Of a DNA stretch of 64,000 nt, positions 47,136 through 54,187 are shown in pieces. Where the stretch lies: NCBI RefSeq assembly GCF_001542405.1, contig NZ_LNCD01000137.1:1-64000 (forward strand). Direction: 5' to 3'. This DNA is from Rhizobium altiplani. GTDB taxonomy: Bacteria > Pseudomonadota > Alphaproteobacteria > Rhizobiales > Rhizobiaceae. Position 1 is the first letter of the stretch, and the number at the start of each line of letters is the position of its first letter. Made by a program: the position numbers and the translations under genes. The notes beneath the pieces were generated by a model, which was not told where the DNA came from, searched no databases, and saw nothing but the letters and a program-made list of their open reading frames with translations.

Positions 47136-48291
47136 GCGCATACGTATACACGATCGGGGCGCTGTATGATTTCTCTACGGCGTCCCTCCATCCGCTTCCA
47201 GTTCCAACCCATACGCGAGCAACGCCACTGTAAATGCTCGATCCGGCAATGATAGCGACTACCAAAGCGCCAGCCGCTTTTGAAACATTTGATGGGTCTC
47301 GAATGGCCAGAAAGCCGACAAGCAGCAGGAGAACGCTCTGCACGTACCAGTAGCGTTGAGCGCCAAGGTCGGTGATGAAAAGGTCCGTCTGCGTCTTGAA
47401 CTTCGCAATGACCATGATGGTTAGCAGAAGCGATGCGCCGATGAGGAGGGATCGCTGAACGCGGTCTTTCCCGAAGAAGACGGAAGCACAGATCAGCGCG
47501 CCGACCGCCAAAGCTGCAAGGCTCCCACCTGCAGATAACTCGATAAGGCGCCCAAATAGCCACGTCACATGGTCGCCGCTAGGTTCCCTCGGGTTGGCAG
47601 GGTTCATAAGCACTTCAGCCAATTGGATTGTCCCGCCGATGATCGCTATTAAGGCGACAACGTTAATCTGTCGTTCTTTGACGAAGCTTCGAATGAGGAC
47701 AAAGAGATAAATCGGCGCGAATGCGGTTGCGAACGGCCCGGAAGTTGAGGCAATCGCAGCAAAGATGCCACCTTCTATTCTCGTCACCCCATTTGGCCGG
47801 ACCGCGAGCAAGAGGAGCGTGGGGGCAAGCAACCACTGAAGGTTTGTCACGCTCCCAACTGGCTCCATCCATCCGTTAGCGAGAACGAGAGATGCCCCGG
47901 CAAGAACCCCGGCAAATCCTCCGATGCCCCGCGCGATGATGGATGCCGCCCATCCAGTAAAAAACAGGACGAAAAACAGGAAGACTTCCGGTGCGTACTT
48001 CATGGGGAGCCACGACGCCACAAGGCTTATCAGCCTAGGAACGGTGTGCAGATAGCCAGCATAAGAGTCGACAAGACTATGAACGCCGTCGATCTGGGCC
48101 CGCATCAGAAATTCGTAAAGATCCTCTGCCCAGAACCGTGCCGGCCAGATATCCGGCGCACGAACGTAGAGAAGTGCAAGCGTGATAATGATTGATGCGA
48201 TCCAAACCATAGAGCCGCTCTTATCAAGACACGGGTAACGGGCAAGCTCGCCGGGTTCTCCGGCCCATTCTTCCTGCGCAGTCTTCAGCAT
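47080..48291 (-). CDS. Polytopic membrane protein, possible surface-conversion (Gtr-like) protein
   Basis: A 403-residue membrane protein with about nine or ten hydrophobic spans (WIASIIITLALLYV, VFLFFVLFFTGWAASIIA, LIAIIGGTIQLAEVLM, LLLTIMVIA and YVQSVLLLLVGFLAI are obvious). An acidic loop with FWAEDLYEFL follows the first span, as in GT-C glycosyltransferases and O-antigen modifiers. It sits on the opposite strand right after the fibres, the usual place of lysogenic-conversion genes. It has no GtrA/GtrB partners. The conversion role is inference. Confidence 0.6.
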   Translation of the reverse strand: MLKTAQEEWAGEPGELARYPCLDKSGSMVWIASIIITLALLYVRAPDIWPARFWAEDLYEFLMRAQIDGVHSLVDSYAGYLHTVPRLISLVASWLPMKYAPEVFLFFVLFFTGWAASIIARGIGGFAGVLAGASLVLANGWMEPVGSVTNLQWLLAPTLLLLAVRPNGVTRIEGGIFAAIASTSGPFATAFAPIYLFVLIRSFVKERQINVVALIAIIGGTIQLAEVLMNPANPREPSGDHVTWLFGRLIELSAGGSLAALAVGALICASVFFGKDRVQRSLLIGASLLLTIMVIAKFKTQTDLFITDLGAQRYWYVQSVLLLLVGFLAIRDPSNVSKAAGALVVAIIAGSSIYSGVARVWVGTGSGWRDAVEKSYSAPIVYTYAPNWTMRLESGTLYRDRFP

Positions 48292-48382
48292 CTCATCCCT
48301 AATCCCCGTGGGTTGAGCAGGAATAGATCAGTCAACGCCAGACCGCAATCCTGCGTGGTGGCAACGATATTGGGACTCCACA

Positions 48383-48880
48383 ATGTTCTGGAAAATCATC
48401 CGGCTCGCGCCCCTATCGTGCGCGGCCTATCCCCTCCTTGCGCCCATAGCGATGCTGGCAACGCTGCTCGCGTGGGTGCTGTCGCCGCTGATCGCCGGGA
48501 TATCCATGGTGACGGGCAGCAACCAGGTTCTCTGGCTCCGGTGGTTTTACACCCACGACGCCAGCCTAGACGGCGGTATCGAGCAAGCACACGACGGCTA
48601 CGACCCAAACGCCAAGGGGCTCAAGCTCTGGTGGCAGCGGGTTTGTTGGGTATGTAGAAATCCAGCCTCGAGCTTTGATGCATACGTGCTCGGCTACCCC
48701 GCTGATGGCTCCAAGGTCATTTTCGAGAGCGGCGTCTCTTACCCTCCCGTTCGCTATTGGGCCGTGATTGAACTCAAGAGCGGTCGCCGGATCTTCGGCT
48801 ATCGTCACAAGGGCATCTGGTGGGGCTGGAAGCACGAGCCGATTGAAGGCCTGTACCAGATCAAGGCAAAGCCGTTCTGA
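48383..48880 (+). CDS. Membrane-associated phage protein, 165 aa
   Basis: N-terminal hydrophobic region (RLAPLSCAAYPLLAPIAMLA then AWVLSPLIAGISMV) makes one hairpin or two spans; the rest is soluble and aromatic (YTHDASLDGGIEQAHDGYDP, WWGWKHEPIEGLYQIKAKPF). It precedes the lysis genes. I recall similar proteins in rhizobial and other phages without known function; holin-like involvement is possible. Confidence 0.6.
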   Translation: MFWKIIRLAPLSCAAYPLLAPIAMLATLLAWVLSPLIAGISMVTGSNQVLWLRWFYTHDASLDGGIEQAHDGYDPNAKGLKLWWQRVCWVCRNPASSFDAYVLGYPADGSKVIFESGVSYPPVRYWAVIELKSGRRIFGYRHKGIWWGWKHEPIEGLYQIKAKPF

Positions 48881-48904
48881 TCCACCCCTCCGTATTGGTG
48901 TCCC

Positions 48905-49108
48905 ATGAAACTTATCGACCGACCATGGCGGGTGCTCACCCGCTCGCTTGCACTTTGGTGCGTTTATCTGAGCGGCCTATTGGAGATGGCTCCGTCCATT
49001 CTCCCATACCTCGATGGCTATATCCCTCGCTGGCTTTCGCTTGCCTTCCTCATGGCGGCGCCGATCGCTCGCGTCATTGATCAAGGAAATCTCAATGCCA
49101 ATAAATAA
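48905..49108 (+). CDS. Holin candidate
   Basis: A 67-residue protein with two hydrophobic segments (LALWCVYLSGLLEMAPSILP and WLSLAFLMAAPIARVI) and a charged C-terminus, directly before the endolysin and overlapping it by 14 bases. Size, topology and position fit a class II holin. No sequence-family proof. Confidence 0.6.
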   Translation: MKLIDRPWRVLTRSLALWCVYLSGLLEMAPSILPYLDGYIPRWLSLAFLMAAPIARVIDQGNLNANK

Positions 49109-49694
49109 GATCGTGCCGTCGAAGCGCGGCAAGGCGGCGATTTCTGCCGCGATGCTGACTGTCATCATGTCTGGATCGGCCGGCTATTTCGCCACCAAGG
49201 ATCAGCCGCCTCCGCCTGCCGTGGTGCTGGCAGTCGATCATCTGATCAAGCCGTGGGAAGGCCTGGTGCTCAAGTCGCACTGGGACCCGTACGCGAAGAT
49301 CTACGACATCTGCTACGGGGAGACGCAGATCAACGGCAAGCCTGTCACCGCTGGCATGTCCTTCAGCAAGGCTGAATGCGACGCCATGCTCTCGGCGCGC
49401 GTCAGCCGCGATTACTACGAGCCGCTGACAAAGTGCATTCCTGACTTTGCGATGAAGCCGGTCAGCCTGCAGGCGTCGCTTACTTCCGGAGCGTATAATT
49501 TCGGGACGTCTGCCGCATGCCGGTCGACGGCTGCCAACCTCGCTCGGGCAAACCAGTATCGCGCCGCTTGCGAGGCGCAGACGGCTTTCAACAAGGCAGG
49601 GGGCAAGATCGTCAACGGCCTCGTCAATCGGCGCGAGATGGGCGATGCGCAGCGCATCGGTGAAGCGGAACTGTGCGTTTCGGGGTTAAACTGA
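49095..49694 (+). CDS. Endolysin, GH24 lysozyme with N-terminal signal anchor
   Basis: A 199-residue lysozyme. A SAR-like N-terminal segment (GKAAISAAMLTVIMSGSAGYFAT) could export it by Sec. The catalytic region KPWEGLVLKSHWDPYAKIYDICYGET has the family Glu and the downstream D and T-type positions; further LQASLTSGAYNFGTSAACRS and FNKAGGKIVNGLVNRREME-like ends are typical of RrrD-type enzymes. AAGGA precedes the ATG at 49095. Confidence 0.87.
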   Translation: MPINKIVPSKRGKAAISAAMLTVIMSGSAGYFATKDQPPPPAVVLAVDHLIKPWEGLVLKSHWDPYAKIYDICYGETQINGKPVTAGMSFSKAECDAMLSARVSRDYYEPLTKCIPDFAMKPVSLQASLTSGAYNFGTSAACRSTAANLARANQYRAACEAQTAFNKAGGKIVNGLVNRREMGDAQRIGEAELCVSGLN

Positions 49695-50047
49695 TGGGTG
49701 CTCTTTCCAAGAAGCTCCGCAGCGCCCAGGGCGGCGGCATTCTGTTTTGGTGCCCCGGTTGCGATGGCGCCCATCGGGTGCAGGTTGGTGAAGGGCCGGG
49801 GCCACGATGGGGCTACAACAGCAACCCGGAGGCCCCGACCTTCTCACCGTCCGTTCTGGTGACCGGTCACCAACTGGTCATGGAAAATGGTCGATGGACT
49901 GGCGAATGGGTCCGCGATGCCGCCGGGAAACCGGTTCTGTCGATTTGTCATTCGTTCGTCGTCGATGGCCGAATTCAGTTCCTCGGCGATTGCACCCATG
50001 CGCTTGCTGGCCAGACGGTCGACCTGCCTGATTTCGACGGTGACTGA
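49694..50047 (+). CDS. DUF6527-like zinc-binding phage protein
   Basis: A 117-residue protein with ILFWCPGCDGAHRVQVG near the start (CxxC, HRV), PEAPTFSPSVLVTG and ICHSFVVDGRIQFLGDCTHALAGQ. It matches a small family I know as DUF6527, found next to lysis genes. ATG overlaps the endolysin stop (TGATG). Confidence 0.7.
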   Translation: MGALSKKLRSAQGGGILFWCPGCDGAHRVQVGEGPGPRWGYNSNPEAPTFSPSVLVTGHQLVMENGRWTGEWVRDAAGKPVLSICHSFVVDGRIQFLGDCTHALAGQTVDLPDFDGD

Positions 50048-50502
50048 TGGACAAGATCATCACCTACACAGCGATCGTGCTCGGCATTGTCGCCCTCGTC
50101 CTCGTCGTCATGTTGCGTATCAGCTGGAGCAACAATGACACCCTGAAGGCGGAGAAGGCTGCTATCCAACGCAAGCTGGATGAGAGCGAAGCAGACCTGA
50201 AGGTCTCGGTCGAAAACCACAACCGCATCATCTCTGAAAAGAACCGCCAGATGGCGAGCGAGCGCGAGCGCGCCGAGGCCGAGCAACGCGATGCGGTAGC
50301 GCATGCGCAGATCCTCAAGGATGTAGAATATGCAACGGACGGCACCGAATGCACTCGCAGTGATCCTGTTAGGCGCGCTCTGCGTGGGTTGTATGACTTC
50401 GAACACGATCAGGGTGGCAAAGCCCTCGATCGATTACCAGGCGCAGGACAATCCGGAAACGCAGCTGGAATGCCCGGATCCACCAGCGTCGCCAAACCCT
50501 GA
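50047..50502 (+). CDS. i-spanin, Rz-like
   Basis: A 151-residue inner-membrane spanin: an N-terminal anchor (IITYTAIVLGIVALVLVVML) followed by a long coiled-coil periplasmic part (LKAEKAAIQRKLDESEADLK, ISEKNRQMASERERAEAEQR). It acts with the lipoprotein Rz1 to fuse the membranes at lysis. The Rz1 gene is nested in another frame. Confidence 0.82.
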   Translation: MDKIITYTAIVLGIVALVLVVMLRISWSNNDTLKAEKAAIQRKLDESEADLKVSVENHNRIISEKNRQMASERERAEAEQRDAVAHAQILKDVEYATDGTECTRSDPVRRALRGLYDFEHDQGGKALDRLPGAGQSGNAAGMPGSTSVAKP

Positions 50503-50635
50503 GACGGCAACCGATCGCCAGACGGCTGCCTACATCGTCGGACTAAGGAGGGGCTACGGTACCTGCCATCGCTCAGTGAAGGCATACAAAGCATTCCGCA
50601 AAGGGGATTCCGTGAATGACGCCGACCGAATTTGA
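50330..50635 (+). CDS. o-spanin lipoprotein, Rz1-like, overlapping Rz
   Basis: A 101-residue lipoprotein in another frame of the Rz 3' end: AVILLGALCVGC is a lipobox-like end of a signal peptide (Cys22 lipidated), then a Pro-rich part (ECPDPPASPNPETATD). It overlaps Rz by 173 bases, the classical Rz/Rz1 arrangement. The lipobox has Cys rather than Leu at -3. Confidence 0.78.
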   Translation: MQRTAPNALAVILLGALCVGCMTSNTIRVAKPSIDYQAQDNPETQLECPDPPASPNPETATDRQTAAYIVGLRRGYGTCHRSVKAYKAFRKGDSVNDADRI

Positions 50636-50966
50636 TCCTCGTTTGCATCAGCAAATGGGGGAAGTGCTTGCAGAAGTTCGAAATCTTCGTGACGCGTTTA
50701 GGGATTCCGAGATCAAATCAGACAGAAGCCGTGCATCCATGCATCAGCGCATGGATCTCCTTGTTGACCGGGTCGGAAAAGTCGAGGGCAGCGTAGCCGC
50801 GGTGCAGGAGGACATATCCGAGATGCGGCCGGTGACCGACGACGTGAAGCGCTGGAAGCTCATGGGGCTAGGCGCGCTTGGCGTGATCGGCGTCGGAGGC
50901 ATGGCCATGGGCGTGACATTTGCCGATGCTATTCGACGGGTCGCGATGGTTATTTTCGGACGATGA
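50616..50966 (+). CDS. DUF1515-like phage membrane protein
   Basis: A 116-residue protein with a coiled-coil N-terminal half (DPRLHQQMGEVLAEVRNLRD, ASMHQRMDLLVDRVGKVEGS) and a C-terminal hydrophobic span (KLMGLGALGVIGVGGMAMGV). It resembles DUF1515 of rhizobial phages, perhaps a second holin or lysis regulator. It overlaps Rz1 by 20 bases. Confidence 0.68.
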   Translation: MTPTEFDPRLHQQMGEVLAEVRNLRDAFRDSEIKSDRSRASMHQRMDLLVDRVGKVEGSVAAVQEDISEMRPVTDDVKRWKLMGLGALGVIGVGGMAMGVTFADAIRRVAMVIFGR

Positions 50967-51056
50967 AGCGCGAATGGCTTGGCAAATCTTCTATTCATAG
51001 TTGATTTGTTTAGATCAACTAGAGCAGTATGGGGGCCGCATCGTAAGGGGGTTTAG

Positions 51057-51569
51057 ATGTTCCGTACTATTCCGCTGGCGGCAGCCGTTATTCTTGCAAC
51101 AACTTTTCCCAGCCAAGCAGGTCTTCAGAGTTGGTCAGTCGACAAGGAATCTGACCCGTTCTCGGGAGGCGAGAGCGTTTCTGTAAACTTCATGACGACA
51201 TTTCGTTCGGGTGTTCTCGTGCTTTGCGATAGCGCCAAGAATGGTCTGAGGGTTCGTGCAATTCCGGGATTTGACTACGATCAGCGTCTAGCCGATTTCA
51301 AGCCGACGTTAAAATTTGCGTTCGATGGAAAGCTGTTGTTCACCGCTGAAGGCGAAACGGGCTCGGTCGGCAACAATCTCGCTGCCTCCGAAGTTCAGCT
51401 GGAAGGTGACCAGGCGAAGCAGTTCGTCGAGGCATTCGCTTCGGCGAAGAAGCAGATCGCGATTGATGACGGCATTGCCGACAAGCCCCATCTTCTCACC
51501 GCTAGGGGTTCCACGACCTCAGGGGCAGCGATCGTCGCATGTATCAGCAAGCAGGGCGGGCAATCCTGA
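51057..51569 (+). CDS. Secreted protein, prophage accessory gene
   Basis: A 170-residue protein with a signal peptide (FRTIPLAAAVILATTFPSQA, cleavage after SQA). The mature part is beta-rich, with an SGVLVLCDSAKN segment and a second Cys near the end (AAIVACISKQGG). It has its own promoter-like leader and terminator, as morons do. No family recognised. A role in lysogen fitness or superinfection exclusion is only a suggestion. Confidence 0.65.
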   Translation: MFRTIPLAAAVILATTFPSQAGLQSWSVDKESDPFSGGESVSVNFMTTFRSGVLVLCDSAKNGLRVRAIPGFDYDQRLADFKPTLKFAFDGKLLFTAEGETGSVGNNLAASEVQLEGDQAKQFVEAFASAKKQIAIDDGIADKPHLLTARGSTTSGAAIVACISKQGGQS

Positions 51570-51615
51570 ATTCGCAAGACCTTGCGATGCTCCGTATACG
51601 ACCATTATAAAAATG

Positions 51616-51656
51616 AAGAAAGGCGCGGCTCCCGGTCCGCGCCTTTCTCTGTTTTT
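51616..51656 (+). terminator. Strong terminator after the secreted protein gene
   Basis: Perfect 12-bp stem AGAAAGGCGCGG / CCGCGCCTTTCT around CTCCCGGT, followed by CTGTTTTT. It closes the rightward transcripts. Confidence 0.85.
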
Positions 51657-51714
51657 AAGCCGCCTCGAAGAACCGAAACGACGATGGTTTTACCTAATGC
51701 CTATCCGGCTGGCT

Positions 51715-52029
51715 TCAGCGCTTCTTCTTCGGATTCTCTCGCTTTGGGGGAGGCTCGAACAAGTCTGGATTCCCGTTAACGTGGACCCCAGCGTCTTCGG
51801 CTGCCATGATGAAGGCGGCTCTGGCAGCCTCACCATTGGTTTGCGTTTCCAATGCTCTCAGGCATGCCTCAAGCGCACCGCGCCACGCATCGCCCTGCTG
51901 ATCCTCCGGCCATCGCTGCGTCAGGATCTCGCCCAAGCCCTCGACAGTAGTCACGACGCGGTAGACACCTGGCCGCACGTCGATGTCTATCCCAAGCGCT
52001 CTGATCGGCATATCCGTAGGCGCTGGCAT
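51715..52029 (-). CDS. DUF982-like protein
   Basis: A 104-residue protein with the DUF982 pattern known from rhizobia: VEGLGEILTQRWPEDQQGDA, RGALEACLRALETQTNGEAA and RAAFIMAAEDAGVHV, with a basic tail. Function unknown. It is the last gene of a leftward group reading away from attR. Confidence 0.78.
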   Translation of the reverse strand: MPAPTDMPIRALGIDIDVRPGVYRVVTTVEGLGEILTQRWPEDQQGDAWRGALEACLRALETQTNGEAARAAFIMAAEDAGVHVNGNPDLFEPPPKRENPKKKR

Positions 52030-52035
52030 GGCGCA

Positions 52036-52266
52036 CTACTCCTCAACGCTCCCGAACATCATTTCCCCGCCCTTGGCTCCGCATGTCTTGCATTTTAGCC
52101 GAGGTTGGATTTCGTCGATATACGCATGTCGCAAACTTGGCGGCAGGCTGCGCCGATCGAACTGGCGCTCCTCGCCGCAGGCATGGCACTTGACCACGAT
52201 GTCGACGTGGTGCGGGACGTAGTGGATGGAGCCGGGGCTCCAGTTTGGGGTTCGCAAGAATCGCAT
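52036..52266 (-). CDS. Small zinc-ribbon protein
   Basis: A 76-residue protein with two CxxC pairs (CHAC and CKTC) 25 residues apart, plus SLPPSLRHAYIDEIQPRLKC between. A GAGG ribosome site precedes the ATG. Not recognised; it is six bases from the DUF982-like gene. Confidence 0.6.
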   Translation of the reverse strand: MRFLRTPNWSPGSIHYVPHHVDIVVKCHACGEERQFDRRSLPPSLRHAYIDEIQPRLKCKTCGAKGGEMMFGSVEE

Positions 52267-52369
52267 GCGTGTGTCCTCGTAAGGATCGACAGCCGCATGT
52301 CGATTGTTATTGTTTGGTGTGCCTAACGGCTTTCATATGATGCGCGTGACGACTTCCGTCAACACATCA

Positions 52370-52528
52370 CTATTTTGGTTGCCTTGCTCGGATGATGCGC
52401 CTCTTCACGCGTTCAATGTCGGCAACAATGTCGACCAGCTCAGTGTCTTGCGGATCTACGTCGTCACTTGAAAACGCGGGACGTGGGGGCCGGTCTAATC
52501 TAGATCTCTCTCGTCGACCTAAGCGCAT
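52370..52528 (-). CDS. Small basic protein, 52 aa
   Basis: Basic start RLGRRERSRLDRPPRPAF then DPQDTELVDIVADIERVKRR. The longer in-frame start at 52576 would translate a terminator hairpin, so Met 52528 is chosen. Weak evidence; could be non-coding. Confidence 0.35.
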   Translation of the reverse strand: MRLGRRERSRLDRPPRPAFSSDDVDPQDTELVDIVADIERVKRRIIRARQPK

Positions 52529-52544
52529 TGGCGCGCCCCTTTCA

Positions 52545-52573
52545 AAACAAAAGCCCCGCTCGATGGCGGGGCT
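52545..52573 (-). terminator. Terminator of the protease/partner genes
   Basis: Read leftward, AGCCCCGC-CATCGA-GCGGGGCT is a perfect 8-bp stem followed by a T-rich tract (TTTGTTTT). It lies 28 bases after the stop of the 64-residue gene. Confidence 0.8.
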
Positions 52574-52600
52574 CATTGATGGGACATGCGTGCGTAGCGA

Positions 52601-52795
52601 TCAGCCTACTATTTTGGATCGCTCAATGAGTGTGACTTGAGCCGCCTTAAACGGCGAATTCACGCGAACGGTGGAGTCCCGCATGATCGCGGCGACGTTG
52701 CCGACATCTCCTGCGGAGTTTGTCGTTGCGAGGCGAGCCCCAGTTGTATCTCGATAGATCGCTGTTGCGTCCGATGTGACCTGATAGTCGATCAT
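52601..52795 (-). CDS. Small partner of the Clp-fold protease, 64 aa
   Basis: A 64-residue protein (DYQVTSDATAIYRDTTGARL, AAIMRDSTVRVNSPFKAAQV), beta-rich by look. ATGA overlap with the protease gene shows coupled translation; a shared terminator follows. It may be a cofactor, inhibitor or substrate. Not recognised. Confidence 0.6.
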   Translation of the reverse strand: MIDYQVTSDATAIYRDTTGARLATTNSAGDVGNVAAIMRDSTVRVNSPFKAAQVTLIERSKIVG

Positions 52796-53793
52796 AGCCT
52801 CTTCCACCCTTCAAAAGTTCTTTGATCAGACACCAATTCCGAAAAGCCTGTCGGCTCGTTGGGGTTCGGCATTTGAGAGCGAACTAGCGTACCTTCGGAT
52901 ACATATCCATAGCTTTGTCCGCCAGCACTCTCAATTAATCCACGAATCAACTGATAGTTCGATGCGTTCGACTGACCGAGCTCGACGTTGGGGTTATACG
53001 GCTCCAGGAGCTTCATGTCGTCAGTATAACTCTTATGAAGCTTCTTTAATATATCGTAAAACTCCGCGGTTGGCTTTTCGACCGAAAGGCCTAAAGCCTC
53101 CGCCTCTCGGCGGTTAATCGTGTAGTCATGACTTCCCGAGTCTGCGCACAAGAAGTCGATTATCGCCTTAACCTTGTCTGAATCTTGCACATGCTGCCGT
53201 AGCAGTTTATCAGCCAGAAACCGGATCTGCTCACGAGAGCGGAAGATTTCGCCCAGCACAAGCGGATGAACCTTGTTGGAAAGATCCATCAGGATCGCCC
53301 CGAGCGCATGGGCATCAGTGACCTTCATCTTTTCCGCTGCGTCCATATAGCCGCGCACAGCCTCGACACTAACAGGGATACGCGCAAGCTGGTTTCCCAT
53401 CGGCACTTGGGGCCCGAGTGGATGGGTGAGACTCGGGTCGATTGGACCGAGTACAGCCTGCTTAGTCATGACGATCTGTTTTGCGCCGAGAGAGATCAGA
53501 GTCCCTGCGCTCATTGCCTTCAGAGGAATGAGCACCTCGAATTCGTCGCAGAAGGATTTGATCAGATTGACAAGACGCCAAGCGGCGGCTGTTTGCCCTC
53601 CGTTGGTATGTAGGACTAGCGATACTTTCGCGGTGGGCCCGATCTCGTCGAGGATATCGACAAACATCGTGACTGCATCGTGCGCGATCTGCGTTTCCGC
53701 ATTCATGCGGTCACTTGTTACGAACGAAATGACTTTTGACTGACGTGATTGTTCGATCGCCTTGTAAAGGCGTCTGCGGACTTGATAACTCAT
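52792..53793 (-). CDS. Clp-fold serine protease, SDH/SppA-like
   Basis: A 333-residue protease of the serine-dehydrogenase-proteinase type (ClpP/crotonase fold): a VSLVLHTNGGQTAAAWRLVN oxyanion strand, then PLKAMSAGTLISLGAKQIVM with the nucleophile Ser in MSAGT and VLGPIDPSL after it. The C-terminal region is helical. No signal peptide or membrane anchor. Position just inside attR in reverse orientation marks it as prophage cargo; defence or exclusion is possible but unproven. Start at 53793, where the conserved sequence begins. Confidence 0.8.
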   Translation of the reverse strand: MSYQVRRRLYKAIEQSRQSKVISFVTSDRMNAETQIAHDAVTMFVDILDEIGPTAKVSLVLHTNGGQTAAAWRLVNLIKSFCDEFEVLIPLKAMSAGTLISLGAKQIVMTKQAVLGPIDPSLTHPLGPQVPMGNQLARIPVSVEAVRGYMDAAEKMKVTDAHALGAILMDLSNKVHPLVLGEIFRSREQIRFLADKLLRQHVQDSDKVKAIIDFLCADSGSHDYTINRREAEALGLSVEKPTAEFYDILKKLHKSYTDDMKLLEPYNPNVELGQSNASNYQLIRGLIESAGGQSYGYVSEGTLVRSQMPNPNEPTGFSELVSDQRTFEGWKRL

Positions 53794-53914
53794 GCACCCC
53801 CCAACGTGTCGCGAGCATTGGCCGCGAAGCAATCCTAGGATGCATAACAGTACGACGCACCTTTCAAAGTCAAGTCAGACTCTTGGATTGAACGGCCGTT
53901 TTCGTGAGCCATCG

Positions 53915-54008
53915 TGCGCCAATCATGCGCCACCGAATCCCGGCCAATGCTAAGCAATGCCTGTAAATGCTGGTAAAATCCGTAAACATGTGGCGCATGA
54001 TTGCGCGC
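53915..54008. promoter_or_regulatory. Candidate integrase arm sites near attR
   Basis: TGCGCCA-N4-TGCGCCA at 53915-53932, the same design as at 9310-9327 near attL. An inverted partner, TGGCGCA (53991-53997) followed by an imperfect second copy, lies closer to the core. The stretch 53833-54029 has no gene. Confidence 0.45.
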
Positions 54009-54029
54009 CCAAAATGCCCGCTATCTATT

Positions 54030-54084
54030 TGAAAATAATGGTGATCCCGACGCGATTCGAACGCGTGACCCTCAGATTAGGAAT
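54030..54084. repeat. attR, 55-bp att core repeat
   Basis: Identical to 9214-9268 and forms the 3' part of the intact tRNA-Arg from the anticodon loop outward, so integration leaves the tRNA functional. Confidence 0.93.
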
Positions 54085-54115
54085 CTGATGCTCTATCCTG
54101 CTGAGCTACGGGACC
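54039..54115 (-). tRNA. tRNA-Arg (anticodon CCT), prophage integration site
   Basis: All four arms fold: acceptor GGTCCCG with CGGGATC, D-arm with GCTCAGCAGGATAGAGC, anticodon stem TCAGA-TTCCTAA-TCTGA giving anticodon CCT, T-arm GCG-TTCGAAT-CGC, discriminator A and encoded CCA. The 3' part from the anticodon loop is supplied by the attR core repeat. Confidence 0.95.
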
Positions 54116-54133
54116 ACTTGAGCGTCATGCATA

Positions 54134-54158
54134 CAAAAGGCTTGGCCGGAAGCCAAGC
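54134..54158 (-). terminator. Terminator of the M20 gene
   Basis: Read leftward: GCTTGGC-TTCCG-GCCAAGC followed by CTTTTG; 7-bp perfect stem, 30 bases after the M20 stop. An A/T run on the other side may let it act in both directions. Confidence 0.72.
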
Positions 54159-54187
54159 TCTTTTGCATGTGTAACTGACGTCAGATT

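Larger units (their letters stand above)
9214..54084. mobile_element. Integrated prophage, lambda-like head and Mu-like contractile tail
   Basis: A 55-bp direct repeat bounds the element. It contains, in order: integrase and a leftward early operon; repressor/cro switch; rightward early operon with methyltransferases and replication; terminase, head, contractile tail, fibres and lysis; and accessory genes. All expected morphogenesis functions are present and no essential gene is visibly broken, apart from two suspicious frame junctions in the early left operon. Integration is by tyrosine recombinase into tRNA-Arg, so despite the Mu-like tail it is not a transposable phage (no MuA/MuB-like genes seen). 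I infer a temperate myovirus that could still be inducible. Confidence 0.93.

Noticed and set aside
52529..52576. Upstream start of the small basic protein near 52.5 kb
   Set aside because: These codons translate a terminator hairpin, so they are not taken as coding.
9214..54084. Transposable Mu-like phage or gene transfer agent
   Set aside because: The tail is Mu-like, but a tyrosine integrase, tRNA att sites, repressor switch and lysis genes are present, and no MuA/MuB-like transposition genes were seen. It is larger and differently organised than known gene transfer agents.
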